Shown here: positions 42,547-51,449 of the stretch, one piece after another | Layout: every line of letters begins with the position of its first letter | Position numbering within the stretch: position 1 is the first letter of the stretch | Assembly (NCBI GenBank): GCA_034927685.1 | Contig: JAYFPO010000024.1 | Location: 1 to 64,000, forward strand | DNA: 64,000 bases | DNA from: RGIG3159 sp034927685 | Lineage (GTDB): Bacteria > Bacillota > Clostridia > Oscillospirales > Oscillospiraceae | Direction: 5' to 3' | Notes under the pieces: generated by a model | What the model was told of the DNA's origin: nothing | The model's input: the letters and a program-made list of their open reading frames with translations, nothing else | Database searches by the model: none | Position numbers and translations under genes: made by a program

Positions 42547-42595
42547 AAAGCCGCTGTCCTTCCCGGCACGAGGCGCCGGAACGGACAGTGGCTTT
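42547..42595 (-). terminator. hisS-aspS operon terminator
   Basis: Outer arms 42547-42559 and 42583-42595 pair over 13 bases with one G-T, with an inner stem. The T-run on the minus strand is short. Confidence 0.65.
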
Positions 42596-42605
42596 ATCCG
42601 GGGGA

Positions 42606-44381
42606 CTATTCCTCCGTGGCGGTGATGGCAATGTGCAGCTCGTCGAGCTGCTTTTGCTCCACGGCGGAGGGCGCGCCCATCATAATATCCTGGGCGTTTT
42701 TGTTCATGGGGAAGGGAATGATTTCCCGGATGGAATCCTCGCCCGCCAGCAGCATGACGATGCGGTCCACGCCCGGGGCAATGCCCGCATGGGGAGGCGC
42801 ACCGTAGCAGAAGGCGTTATACATGGCCGGGAATTTGCTCTTGACGTCCTCCTCGCCCAGCCGGACCATCTCAAAGGCCTTGATCATGATCTCCGGGTCG
42901 TGGTTCCGAACCGCGCCGGAGGAGAGCTCCACGCCGTTGCAGACCAGATCGTACTGGTCGGCGCAGATGTCCAGCGGGCTGATTTCACCGCGTTCGGCCT
43001 TCAGGAGGGTTTCGAGGCCTCCGCTCGGCATGGAGAACGGATTGTGACAAAATTCCAGCTCGCCGGATTCCTCGCCGATCTCGTACATCGGGAAGTCCAC
43101 GATCCAGCAGAATTCGTAGCGTTCCCGGTCCATGTGGCCCTCGCAGACCGCGCCAAGCTTGCTGCGCAGAACGCCCGCGGTCTTTTGGGCGGCTTCCTTC
43201 TTGCCGGCGGTAACGCCGACAAAGCAGCCCGGGGTCAGACCCAACTTCCCGATGAGCGCGTCCTTTCGCTCCGTCAGGAACTTGGCGATGCCGCCCTGCA
43301 GCTCGCCCTGCTCGTCCAGCTTGAACCAGTAGGGTTTGCAGCCCGCCTGCACCTCCACATCGGCGCAGAGCTTGTCGACGGCCTTGCGCGCCAGCGCGCA
43401 GCCCGGCACCACGACGGCCTTAACCACGGCGTCCTCGAAGGGATCGAAGCCGCAGCCCGCCACGTCCCCCGTAATATCCTGTACGGTCAGGTCGATGCGC
43501 AGGTCCGGCTTGTCGGAGCCGTATCGCTCCATGGCGTCGCAATAGGAGATGCGGCGGAACGGGGCCGTGGAGGCCGCGCTATACTTGCCGTATTTCGAGA
43601 AAATCGGCGGGAACACGTCCTCAATCACGGCGAACACGTCGTCCTGACAGGCGAAGGACATCTCCATGTCGAGCTGGTAAAACTCGCCGGGGCTGCGGTC
43701 GCCGCGGGCGTCTTCGTCGCGGAAGCAAGGGGCGATCTGGAAGTAGCGGTCGAAGCCCGCGGTCATCAGGAGCTGCTTGAACTGCTGGGGCGCCTGGGGC
43801 AGCGCGTAAAACTTGCCGGGGTGCTTCCGGGCGGGCACCAGATAGTCCCGCGCGCCCTCCGGGGAGGAGACAGTCAGGATGGGAGTGGTGATCTCCAGAA
43901 AGCCGTGTTCGGTCATGGCCTGCCGCAGGGCGGCCACCACCTGACAGCGCAGGATGATGTTCTGCTTGACGGCGGGGTTCCGCAGATCCAGATAGCGGTA
44001 TTTGAGCCGCTGGGTCTCGTCGGCCTCCCGGCTGCGGTTGATTTCAAAGGGCAGGCTGTTGTAACGGCAGCGGCCGAGCACCGTGATTTTGATGGGGACG
44101 ACCTCGATATCGCCGGTCGTCTGCTTCGGGTTCTTGCTGGCGCGCTCCCGGACGACGCCCTCCACCTGGAGGGTGGTCTCCTTGTTGAGGTTCTTGACGG
44201 CGGCCATCATCTCCTCCGTCTCAATGACGAGCTGGGTGGTGCCGTAGAAATCGCGGAGGACGACGAAGGCGAAGTTGCTGCCAACCACGCGGACATTCTC
44301 CAGAAAGCCCGCCAAGGTGACGGCCTGGCCGACGTTTTCCATGCGGAGTTGGCCGCAGGTATGGGTACGGGACTGGAACAT
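42606..44381 (-). CDS. aspS: Aspartyl-tRNA synthetase
   Basis: AspS charges tRNA(Asp) (and perhaps tRNA(Asn) in a non-discriminating form). The 591-residue product is of the bacterial long type: OB-fold anticodon domain (about residues 1-110), class II core and the GAD insertion (about 290-420). Motif 2 is in IAPCFRDEDARGDRSPGEFY and motif 3 in GGAPPHAGIAPGVDRIVMLL-type sequence at the C-terminus. The start is ATG 44381. It follows hisS at 27 bases, so both are under the T-box leader at 45785-46030. Confidence 0.96.
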   Translation of the reverse strand: MFQSRTHTCGQLRMENVGQAVTLAGFLENVRVVGSNFAFVVLRDFYGTTQLVIETEEMMAAVKNLNKETTLQVEGVVRERASKNPKQTTGDIEVVPIKITVLGRCRYNSLPFEINRSREADETQRLKYRYLDLRNPAVKQNIILRCQVVAALRQAMTEHGFLEITTPILTVSSPEGARDYLVPARKHPGKFYALPQAPQQFKQLLMTAGFDRYFQIAPCFRDEDARGDRSPGEFYQLDMEMSFACQDDVFAVIEDVFPPIFSKYGKYSAASTAPFRRISYCDAMERYGSDKPDLRIDLTVQDITGDVAGCGFDPFEDAVVKAVVVPGCALARKAVDKLCADVEVQAGCKPYWFKLDEQGELQGGIAKFLTERKDALIGKLGLTPGCFVGVTAGKKEAAQKTAGVLRSKLGAVCEGHMDRERYEFCWIVDFPMYEIGEESGELEFCHNPFSMPSGGLETLLKAERGEISPLDICADQYDLVCNGVELSSGAVRNHDPEIMIKAFEMVRLGEEDVKSKFPAMYNAFCYGAPPHAGIAPGVDRIVMLLAGEDSIREIIPFPMNKNAQDIMMGAPSAVEQKQLDELHIAITATEE

Positions 44382-44408
44382 ACTATCTCTCCTCTTTCTG
44401 AATGATGA

Positions 44409-45761
44409 TTACGGTTCAAGAACGACGGTGCCGTCGGCCTTCAGCCCCGCGTGAATCCGCGCGGCGGCTTCGCCGATGGGGACAGTGACCTGCTCGCCGG
44501 TTCGGAGGTCCTTGACGGAGCAGACTCCGGCGGCAATCTCATCCTCGCCCAGCAGCAGCACATAGGGAATGCCCAGCTTGTCGGCATAGGACAGCTTGGC
44601 CTTGAATTTTTTTTGCTCGCCGTAAAGCTGGGTGCGGATGCCTTCGGCGCGCAGCGCCGTGGCGACGGCGATGGCGGGGGTCAGATCGGCGGTCATGGGC
44701 AGCACCAGCACGTCGCAGGGTGCGGTGTTCAGCCCGGCGTTGAGGTAGCCCTGTTCGCCCAGCACATAGAACAGCCGCGTCAGACCGATGGAGATGCCGA
44801 CACCGGGAAGCTGCCGGTCCGTATAGTATTCCGCCAGGTTGTCGTAGCGGCCGCCGGAGCAGATGGAGCCGATCTCCGGGTGATCCAGCATGGTGGTTTC
44901 GTAAACCGTGCCGGTGTAGTAGTCGAGGCCCCGGGCGATGGTCAGGTCCACGGCGAAGTGCGTCTCCGGAACGCCGAAGGCGGCAAGGCAGCGGGTCACA
45001 GCGGTCAGCTCGTCAAGCCCGGCGTCGAACACGTCGCTGCGGCCGCGATAGCACTCCAGTGCCGCCAGAACATCGGCGTTGCAGCCTGTGATCTTCGTAA
45101 AGTCCAGAATGGCGCTCGCCTGCTCCCCGGAAAGGCCGAGATCCTCCCGCAAACTTTCAGAGACTTTTTCCGGGCCGATCTTGTCCAGCTTGTCCACAGC
45201 GCGCATGATATCCCCAGCCTGGGCACCGAGGTGCTGCATGGCGTAAAAGCCATTCAGAATTTTCCGGTTGTTGACCCGGATCTGGAAGCGCCGCAGGCCC
45301 ATGGCCGTGAAGGTCCGGTAAATGATGGCGGGGATCTCCGCCTCGTTCAGAATATCCAGCTTGCCGTCGCCGATGACGTCGATATCGGCCTGGTAGAATT
45401 CGCGGAAGCGGCCGCGCTGGGCACGTTCCCCGCGATAGACCTTGCCGATCTGATAGCGGCGGAAGGGGAAGGTCAGATCACCATAGTGGAGCGCGACGTA
45501 TTTCGCCAGCGGGACCGTCAGGTCAAAGCGGAGGCTCAGGTCGGAGTCGCCCTTCTGAAAGCGGTAGATCTGCTTTTCCGTCTCGCCGCCGCCCTTGGCC
45601 AGCAGGACCTCGCTGGCTTCCAGGATCGGCGTGTCCAGCGGCGTAAAGCCGTAGAGGGAGAAGGTGCGCCGCAAAATCTCCATCATCCGCTCCATTTGGG
45701 CCTGCGGGGCCGGCAGCAGCTCCATAAACCCGGACAGGGTGTGAGGTTTCATCATTGCCAT
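44409..45761 (-). CDS. hisS: Histidyl-tRNA synthetase
   Basis: HisS charges tRNA(His). The 450-residue protein starts at ATG 45761 (MAMMKPHTLSGFMELLP), and the upstream open frame to 45980 runs through the T-box and is not coding. Class II motifs: SLRFDLTVPLAKYVALHYG, QRGRFREFYQADIDVIG, and the GGRYDNLAEYY and GISIGLTRLFYVL blocks. The C-terminal domain (about 350-450) is the anticodon-binding type. First gene of hisS-aspS. Confidence 0.95.
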   Translation of the reverse strand: MAMMKPHTLSGFMELLPAPQAQMERMMEILRRTFSLYGFTPLDTPILEASEVLLAKGGGETEKQIYRFQKGDSDLSLRFDLTVPLAKYVALHYGDLTFPFRRYQIGKVYRGERAQRGRFREFYQADIDVIGDGKLDILNEAEIPAIIYRTFTAMGLRRFQIRVNNRKILNGFYAMQHLGAQAGDIMRAVDKLDKIGPEKVSESLREDLGLSGEQASAILDFTKITGCNADVLAALECYRGRSDVFDAGLDELTAVTRCLAAFGVPETHFAVDLTIARGLDYYTGTVYETTMLDHPEIGSICSGGRYDNLAEYYTDRQLPGVGISIGLTRLFYVLGEQGYLNAGLNTAPCDVLVLPMTADLTPAIAVATALRAEGIRTQLYGEQKKFKAKLSYADKLGIPYVLLLGEDEIAAGVCSVKDLRTGEQVTVPIGEAAARIHAGLKADGTVVLEP

Positions 45762-45784
45762 TGTATCAAATCCCTTTCTGAAAA

Positions 45785-46030
45785 GAGTAAAAACCTGCTC
45801 GGATCCCGTAATTGGGACGAGAGCAGGCAAGTGCTTCGTGGTGCCACCCAAATTCGGCGCAGAGCGCCCTTTCTGCCTCGCTGAAGGGGAGGCATCCTGC
45901 GCTTTCCGCCCGGACGGGCGTGATACGCCGGCTCCACAGATGTCCTTCGCCGGTACCCGTTGGCGGAGGCTTTCAGCCAAAGACCTCCTTCTCTGCCCGC
46001 GGGGCTGCCGCTACTGCTTCTGTGTCATCG
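45785..46030 (-). promoter_or_regulatory. T-box leader of hisS-aspS
   Basis: On the minus strand the T-box core GGGTGGCACCACG lies at about 45838-45850, followed by the terminator stem CCTGCTC/GAGCAGG (about 45792-45828) and a T-rich run. A CAC codon next to a short hairpin, near 45920, is the best candidate for a histidine specifier, in the same setting as TGC in the cysK leader. The specifier call is less certain than the T-box itself. Confidence 0.82.
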
Positions 46031-46052
46031 CCTGTGTAATTGTGGAGAAAAC

Positions 46053-46469
46053 TTACTTGAGACTTTTTTTTGGCCGGATCATCTCGCGCCAGTCCAGATC
46101 GCCCCGCTGCAGGCCCAGAATCAGCATCTCGGCCGTGGCCAGGTTGGTGGCGCAGGGAATGTTGTGCGTGTCGCAGAGGTGGATGGTGTGCATGATCTGC
46201 TGGTCCTCCCAGGAATCGATGCTGTTGGGGTCCGCAAACATCAGGACCAGATCGATCTCATTGTAGGAAATCCGGGCGTCAACCTGCTGATGCCCGCCCT
46301 GACTGTGGGCCAGGAAGAGGGTGATGGGCAGTCCGGTGGCATCGGCCACAAGACGACCGGTCGTGGCGGTGGCGAACAGATTATGACGGGCCAGGATGCT
46401 CTTGTAGGCGGTGCAAAATTGCACCATCAGCTCTTTTTTCTTGTCGTGTGCCATCAGTGTAATATTCAT
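46053..46469 (-). CDS. mgsA: Methylglyoxal synthase
   Basis: MgsA turns dihydroxyacetone phosphate into methylglyoxal, a bypass of lower glycolysis when phosphate is limiting. The 138-residue product has the family blocks MAHDKKKELMVQF, TATTGRLVADATGL and SQGGHQQVDARISYNEIDL, plus NIPCATNLATAEMLI near the end; the catalytic Asp is in VLMFADP-type sequence. It follows minD by 27 bases on the same strand. Confidence 0.94.
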   Translation of the reverse strand: MNITLMAHDKKKELMVQFCTAYKSILARHNLFATATTGRLVADATGLPITLFLAHSQGGHQQVDARISYNEIDLVLMFADPNSIDSWEDQQIMHTIHLCDTHNIPCATNLATAEMLILGLQRGDLDWREMIRPKKSLK

Positions 46470-46496
46470 ATCTGTTTCACTCCATTTGCAGAACCG

Positions 46497-47237
46497 TTAT
46501 TTCAGCTTCATCAGGGGGACCGCTCTGCCGCGCAGCCGCCGCGCGATGTGCAGGCAAGCCAGGGCGGCATTTTTATCGGTGCGGAGGATCAGCGGTGTAT
46601 CGGCCGCGGCGGCCAGCGTGACGTTTTGGTCCTCAGGGACCAGACCCAGCAGGGAGAGCCCGACGCCGTCCATCAGGTCGTCCACAGTGGTGCCCATGCG
46701 GGAGAACAGCTTCGGAACAACCCGGTTGACCACGAGCTGCACGCTGCCTTCTGGCATCCTGCCAAGCAGGGCGGAGACGGACGCGGCATCTCGCAGAGAG
46801 GCGGGATCACTGCCGGACACGACGATCACGCGGTCCACGTCCCGGCAGGCCAATTGGAAGCCGGCGCCGATTCCGGCCGGCGCATCGATCAGGCAGTAAT
46901 CAAACTGCCCGCGCAGTCGCTCCAGGAATGCGGAGAACGCACCGGGATCAATCGATTCCGGCGTCTCGGTCAGCGGGGCGGTCAGGAGGAAAAGACCTGG
47001 GATTTTCGGGTGCTCCGGAATTGCGGAGACGTCATAGACTCCGCGGAGAAGCTCGGTGAAAGGAAGGGACGCCAGCTCACTCAGGCCCAGGGAGATATCG
47101 AGGTTCCGAAGGCCAATATCGGCGTCCAGACACAGGACCCGGCAGCCCTCCGCGGCGAGACAGGACGCAATCCCCGCGCAGAGCGAAGTTTTGCCGGTGC
47201 CGCCCTTCCCGGACACCACGGCAAGAATTTGCCCCAT
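46497..47237 (-). CDS. minD: MinD-like septum-site ATPase
   Basis: The 246-residue product carries the deviant Walker A of the MinD/ParA group, VVSGKGGTGKTSLCAGIAS, the switch block DADIGLRNLDISLGL and DAPAGIGAGFQLAC. The start is ATG 47237 with GGGAGG upstream; an open frame to 47267 adds nothing conserved. The C-terminus (ALACLHIARRLRGRAVPLMK) may form the membrane-targeting amphipathic helix, but it is not a textbook one. No minC, minE or divIVA is beside it, and it lies before mgsA, so this could be an orphan MinD or a related ATPase. Confidence 0.82.
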   Translation of the reverse strand: MGQILAVVSGKGGTGKTSLCAGIASCLAAEGCRVLCLDADIGLRNLDISLGLSELASLPFTELLRGVYDVSAIPEHPKIPGLFLLTAPLTETPESIDPGAFSAFLERLRGQFDYCLIDAPAGIGAGFQLACRDVDRVIVVSGSDPASLRDAASVSALLGRMPEGSVQLVVNRVVPKLFSRMGTTVDDLMDGVGLSLLGLVPEDQNVTLAAAADTPLILRTDKNAALACLHIARRLRGRAVPLMKLK

Positions 47238-47370
47238 CGTCGCAACCTCCCACTCCCTGGCAGTCAAATGTTGGTTTAGCCTTTATTATACCCGGAGAAG
47301 CAGACAAATTCAACCGTTATTTCCGGGAAGTTCCTAAAAATAAGAATTTTCAGCGCGGCGAAAAAAACAG

Positions 47371-47429
47371 TTGACAATGAGGGCCCGGCGTGTTATTCTA
47401 AACATGCAAATAAGAATTATTATTGTTAT
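47371..47429 (+). promoter_or_regulatory. perR promoter with a Fur/PerR-type box
   Basis: TTGACA (47371-47376) and TATTCT (47394-47399) are 17 bases apart. Downstream of the -10 box lies ataagaattattattgttat (47410-47429), 19 of 20 bases identical to the box in front of moxR. Its location next to perR indicates self-control. Confidence 0.8.
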
Positions 47430-47441
47430 AAGGGAGAGAGC

Positions 47442-47837
47442 ATGGAGCAAACACGAAAACACAGCAAGAAGCGGGATGCAATTCTGGCCTGCGTGCGCGG
47501 GACCGACTGCCATCCGACCGCAGACTGGGTGTTCAGCCAACTGAAGCCGGAAATCCAGGATTTGAGCCTTGGGACGGTCTACCGCAATCTCTCCATGTTC
47601 AAGCAGGAAGGAACCATCGTCTCCGTGGGCGTGGTGGACGGGCTGGAGCGGTTCGACGGACGAACCGATCGGCACAGTCATCTTGTTTGCAGCAACTGCG
47701 GACGGGTTGTGGACGTAGAGCAGCTGGAGCTGCCCGAAACCATCTGTCAGGAGGCCGCAGAAAAAACCGGCGGCACTGTCACGGGCTGGAACCTACAGTT
47801 TAGCGGCCTGTGTGATCAATGCAAAAGTCAAAAATAA
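47442..47837 (+). CDS. perR: Fur-family regulator, PerR type
   Basis: PerR is a metal-dependent repressor that senses peroxide by oxidation of metal-bound histidines. The 131-residue product has a winged-helix N-terminus (DLSLGTVYRNLSMFKQEG, recognition helix), the RFDGRTDRHSHLVCSNCGR region with the metal ligands, and a CDQC at the C-terminus that with CSNC makes the structural zinc site. The start is ATG 47442. The gene has a Fur-family box at its own promoter and is followed 21 bases later by a rubrerythrin, a classic PerR target. Fur or Zur specificity cannot be excluded by sequence alone. Confidence 0.9.
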   Translation: MEQTRKHSKKRDAILACVRGTDCHPTADWVFSQLKPEIQDLSLGTVYRNLSMFKQEGTIVSVGVVDGLERFDGRTDRHSHLVCSNCGRVVDVEQLELPETICQEAAEKTGGTVTGWNLQFSGLCDQCKSQK

Positions 47838-47858
47838 ATTTTATTTTAGGAGGATACC

Positions 47859-48425
47859 ATGATGAAATTCGTATGTCCTGTTTGCGGTTATGTCCATGAA
47901 GGCGATACGCCTCCTGAGTTCTGCCCGATCTGTAAGGTTCCCGGTTCCAAGTTCCTGAAGCAGGAAGATGGCAAAGCTTGGGCTGCCGAGCATATCATCG
48001 GCGTCGGCAAGGATTTCCCGGAAAATGTTCCCGCCGAGGTGCGCGAGCAGATTGTCTCCGGCCTGAAGGCCAATTTCGAAGGCGAATGCTCCGAGGTCGG
48101 CATGTATCTGGCCATGGGCCGCGCGGCGCATCGCGAGGGCTATCCCGAGATCGGCCTTTACTGGGAGAAGGCTGCCCACGAGGAGGCCGAGCATGCCGCT
48201 AAGTTTGCCGAGATGCTGGGAGAGGTGCTCTCCGCCTCCACCAAGGAAAACCTGCAGAAGCGCGTGGATGCCGAGAATGGCGCGTGTGCCGGCAAGTTTG
48301 AACTGGCCAAGCTGGCAAAGCAGTACAATTTGGACGCCATTCACGATACCGTCCATGAGATGGCCCGCGACGAGGCGCGGCACGGCAAGGCGTTCGAGGG
48401 CCTGCTGAAGCGGTACTTCGGTTAA
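47859..48425 (+). CDS. Reverse rubrerythrin
   Basis: Reverse rubrerythrins are peroxide-reducing proteins of anaerobes with the rubredoxin domain placed first. Residues 4-30 carry the rubredoxin cysteines CPVCGYVHEGDTPPEFCPIC, and residues 55-188 form the ferritin-like diiron domain, with the ligands in CSEVGMYLAMGRAAHREGYP, HEEAEHAAKFAEML and VHEMARDEARHGKAF. The 188-residue length fits the Clostridium type. The start is ATG 47859 after AGGAGG; a second ATG directly follows. It is co-transcribed with perR. Confidence 0.94.
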   Translation: MMKFVCPVCGYVHEGDTPPEFCPICKVPGSKFLKQEDGKAWAAEHIIGVGKDFPENVPAEVREQIVSGLKANFEGECSEVGMYLAMGRAAHREGYPEIGLYWEKAAHEEAEHAAKFAEMLGEVLSASTKENLQKRVDAENGACAGKFELAKLAKQYNLDAIHDTVHEMARDEARHGKAFEGLLKRYFG

Positions 48426-48445
48426 TCCAAATCAAGCGCGTTCGA

Positions 48446-48477
48446 GAGGACGGGGCGATTGCCCCGCCCTCTTTTTT
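48446..48477 (+). terminator. perR-rubrerythrin terminator
   Basis: GC-rich arms (48446-48456 and 48461-48471) with one mismatch are followed by six T. Confidence 0.88.
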
Positions 48478-48542
48478 CAGGCGTATTGAGTTCAAAATAC
48501 GCGGCTGTCTTCGGGATGAAGCCGCGGGAGAAGAACAAAGAA

Positions 48543-48584
48543 ATTGGGCTGGTCGCAAAATGCGTATTTTGCAACCGGCCCAAT
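48543..48584. repeat. Hairpin with the GCAAAAT...ATTTTGC apex
   Basis: Arms 48543-48561 and 48566-48584 pair over 19 bases with mismatches. The apex matches hairpins at 6404, 14121 and 30736. It lies between convergent rubrerythrin and SGNH genes, but is less T-rich than a standard terminator. Confidence 0.55.
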
Positions 48585-48620
48585 CAAATATGCGGCAAGG
48601 CGGCGCGCGGCTTTGAATCT

Positions 48621-49589
48621 TCAGCCCTCCATGCTGGAGAGGTAATCAGCATAGGCCGTGTCCCAGTCGGCGTAGGCCGTCTCGCCGCGGTGGTCCGGCA
48701 GGTCGAAGTGTTCCGTCAGGTACTGGCTGAGGAACAGGGTAATTTTCTTTGCGCCATAGGCGTTGAGGTGCGTACCGCCGTCACGGGTATCTTCGTCCCA
48801 GTCCATCCCGATTTCATCCTGGTACTCGTTCAGGTCGATGTAGGGAATGTCAAGGCGGTCCGCATATAGCTGAACTGCGTCGTGGGCCGCGTCGCTCCAG
48901 AGGGACGCGCAGGGCACACTGACGATCAGGAGCTGTGCGCCGTTTTCTTCACAGAGCGCCTGGATGCGCTGCATATAAAATTGAAGCAGCAGCGGAACGT
49001 ACTTGGTGGGCAGCTTCCGGTTTTCCATATAATCGGCATCTGAGGCGGATTTGACAGAAAGCGAGACGGCGTGCCCCTTTGTTTCAGGCCGCCAGGAGAA
49101 GACCGGTTCCTGAAAGAGCGTCGCGGCGGAGAGCTGTTTCCAATTGTTGTGGTACCGGAAGACGGAGAAGGAGGCGCCAAATATAGTTTCCAAGGTGGCT
49201 TCTGTCGATTTCAGGCTCTTCCGGTTGAAGAAAAAGCTGTCGGTGTCCAGCATGACCAGCTTCGGGTGCTGGTACTGTAAGATGCCCTTCAGCATGTAGT
49301 AGCATCCGCAGAGCGTTTGCCAGGGTTCGGCGCAGGCATAGCCTGCCGCACCGGTCTCCTCCCACACGTCCAGCGGGGAAAACCCCTCCGCGACGTTGCT
49401 GTCGCCGACAAACAGATAGTCGAGGCTATCCGTTGGTTCTCCATATACGCCGCCCGCGTTATATTTGTACAGCGGCTCATTGGTTTTTGGAAAAAGAAGA
49501 GCAGAGAAGCCGGACAGCAGCAGCCCAAGAACGCACAAAAACGCGACAGCCCGGACGAGATGTTTCCAATTCATGTGGGGTTTTTCCAT
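48621..49589 (-). CDS. SGNH-hydrolase-like partner of the MBOAT acyltransferase
   Basis: The 322-residue protein has an N-terminal signal-anchor (about residues 10-30) and an SGNH-like extracytoplasmic domain. The nucleophile block is LFVGDSNVAEGFSP, and near the end DGGTHLNAYGAKKI carries the Asp-x-x-His pair. It is the last gene of the dlt-like operon and is probably the extracellular step that completes acyl transfer, comparable in role to DltD or AlgX. Substrate and acyl group are not known. The start is ATG 49589 with AAAGGA upstream. Confidence 0.82.
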   Translation of the reverse strand: MEKPHMNWKHLVRAVAFLCVLGLLLSGFSALLFPKTNEPLYKYNAGGVYGEPTDSLDYLFVGDSNVAEGFSPLDVWEETGAAGYACAEPWQTLCGCYYMLKGILQYQHPKLVMLDTDSFFFNRKSLKSTEATLETIFGASFSVFRYHNNWKQLSAATLFQEPVFSWRPETKGHAVSLSVKSASDADYMENRKLPTKYVPLLLQFYMQRIQALCEENGAQLLIVSVPCASLWSDAAHDAVQLYADRLDIPYIDLNEYQDEIGMDWDEDTRDGGTHLNAYGAKKITLFLSQYLTEHFDLPDHRGETAYADWDTAYADYLSSMEG

Positions 49590-49610
49590 AAAGCGTGATC
49601 CTTTCGCCGG

Positions 49611-51194
49611 TCAGAACTGGGCGTAAATGAGGTCAACCACGTCGTAGCCGCTGCCGTACGCGCCCAGGACGATCACTGCCAGGATACCGGCAAGATAGAC
49701 GGTCCAGCGCACGGCCAGCGGGCGGGCAGCCAGCTCTGTCCGAAGCGCGTGTCCCCGCTCCCGCAGGAGGTCCGCGCCGAAAACGATCAGCGTGCCGAGC
49801 AGAATGAGGAGCAGATCCTTCCCGTCGCAGCCCAGCGTCAGCAGAGAGCCGTCCGCCAGCGTTTGCAGCGAGAAGCCGCGGAAGATAGAGGCGAACATCT
49901 GAAAGGCCGACGCGGTAGAGTCAGCCCGGAACAACAGCATGCCGAAGTTGACCAGCAGACAGGTCCGAAGAATCTGGAAAACGTGATAACCCTTGCTTTG
50001 CCTGGACACACGCAGTTTGCCGCAGAGCATTTCCGCCTGCGGCTCCGCCAGCATTCCCAGGAGCATGAGGACATAATAGTACATGCCATAGAGCACATAT
50101 TTCCAGCCGACGCCGTGCCAGATGCCCATGCCGAGCCAGACAAAGAACAGGGCCACGGCCGTGGGGATAAACTTTGCAAAGAAGGGACTGCAGTGCTTCC
50201 TTACCGCATGTCCGAGGTGCTGCAGCGGTTTGGACAGAGAGATGGAGTAAAACACATAATCCCGCAGCCATGCGCCGAGCGTGATGTGCCAGCGCCGCCA
50301 GAATTCATTGACGGTCCGGGAAAAAAAGGGCCGTTCAAAGTTTTCGCTCAACGGCACGCCGAACAGCGACGCGCTGCCGGTCACGATATCCATTGCGCCG
50401 GAGAATTCCATGTAGATCTGTACCGTGTAGAGCACGGAGGCCAGCAGCACCGTCAGGCCGACATAGGAACCGGGATCGCCGAACACCGTACCGACCAGCG
50501 CGTTGGCCCGGTCGGCAATCACAATTTTTTTGAATGCGCCCCAGACAATCCGTTGCAGTCCGAAGGTAAACTGTTGGTAATTGAAGGAATGCCCCTCATA
50601 GAGCGGACGCGCCAGCAGGTCGTAGCGTCCGATGGGACCTTCTGTGATCTGCGGGAAAAAGCAGAGGAACAGAGCAACACGTCCCAGATTTCGGTCCGCC
50701 GCGTACTTGCCGCGGTAGACGTCCAGCAGGTATCCGGCGGCCTGCAGCGTGTAGAAGGAGATACCAAGCGGCATCAGCAGCTTGTTGGCCAGCGTCGTTC
50801 CCAGCGATTCCGGCAGCACCGCTTTGAAAAGGCTGCCGAAAAAGCCGGAATACTTGCAGAGCGCCAGAATGCCGAAATTCATCAGCAGGACCAGTGCCAG
50901 AATCGCCCTTTTCTGCCGGGCGACGCGGCATTTCTCCCGGGCCTTTTTCTCCTTGGAAAGCGTTTTGCGCAGCAGTTCCCAGTTCTGCTGCAGTCTGCTC
51001 AGCCACAGCGCGCCGCCGTAGACAGTCAGCGTTGTACCGAATAGACAGACGGAGCGCAAGCCGCTGATCTGGTAAAAGAGAAAATAGCTGGCAAGCAGAA
51101 GCACGGTCCACTTGAGGCGCTTTGGAAACACCGTATAGAGGAGAAAGGTTAGCGGGAGATACAGGAACAGGTAGCTGTAAGCGGTATAAGTCAT
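49611..51194 (-). CDS. MBOAT-family O-acyltransferase (DltB/AlgI-like)
   Basis: The 527-residue membrane protein has about ten transmembrane helices. The hallmark blocks are LLMPLGISFYTLQAAGYLLD, RDYVFYSISLSKP preceded by NEFWRRWHITLGAWL, and MGIWHGVGWKYVLYGMYY with the catalytic His. The length resembles AlgI rather than the shorter DltB. It would move an acyl group from a carrier protein across the membrane to an extracytoplasmic polymer. It lies between the ACP and SGNH genes on one transcript. Start ATG 51194. Confidence 0.92.
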   Translation of the reverse strand: MTYTAYSYLFLYLPLTFLLYTVFPKRLKWTVLLLASYFLFYQISGLRSVCLFGTTLTVYGGALWLSRLQQNWELLRKTLSKEKKAREKCRVARQKRAILALVLLMNFGILALCKYSGFFGSLFKAVLPESLGTTLANKLLMPLGISFYTLQAAGYLLDVYRGKYAADRNLGRVALFLCFFPQITEGPIGRYDLLARPLYEGHSFNYQQFTFGLQRIVWGAFKKIVIADRANALVGTVFGDPGSYVGLTVLLASVLYTVQIYMEFSGAMDIVTGSASLFGVPLSENFERPFFSRTVNEFWRRWHITLGAWLRDYVFYSISLSKPLQHLGHAVRKHCSPFFAKFIPTAVALFFVWLGMGIWHGVGWKYVLYGMYYYVLMLLGMLAEPQAEMLCGKLRVSRQSKGYHVFQILRTCLLVNFGMLLFRADSTASAFQMFASIFRGFSLQTLADGSLLTLGCDGKDLLLILLGTLIVFGADLLRERGHALRTELAARPLAVRWTVYLAGILAVIVLGAYGSGYDVVDLIYAQF

Positions 51195-51206
51195 AGGCGC
51201 TCCGCG

Positions 51207-51437
51207 TCAGTTTTCGGCCTGGAGCCGCTTCACCAGCGCATCAAGTGCCTCCGCGGACTGGAAGTTTTCCGGGATCAGGTCCAGCGGCGTCAGTTCAATG
51301 TCAAAGGTGTCGTCCAGTGCCATGGCAAGAGACATAATGTCAAGAGAGGTCAAAATGCCTTCGTCAATCAGGTGCGTTTCCTGCTGAAAGTCTACGTCCG
51401 GCTTCAGTTCTTTTAAAACAGTGAGTAATTCGTCCAT
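51207..51437 (-). CDS. DltC-like acyl carrier protein
   Basis: The 76-residue product is a carrier protein of the DltC kind. The 4'-phosphopantetheine serine is in LIDEGILTSLDIMSLAMALD, with the usual acidic helix after it. It would receive an activated acyl group (often D-alanine) from the ligase encoded upstream and present it to the MBOAT protein. It lies 12 bases from its neighbours on both sides. The start is ATG 51437. Confidence 0.9.
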   Translation of the reverse strand: MDELLTVLKELKPDVDFQQETHLIDEGILTSLDIMSLAMALDDTFDIELTPLDLIPENFQSAEALDALVKRLQAEN

Positions 51438-51449
51438 TATGATTGTGCC

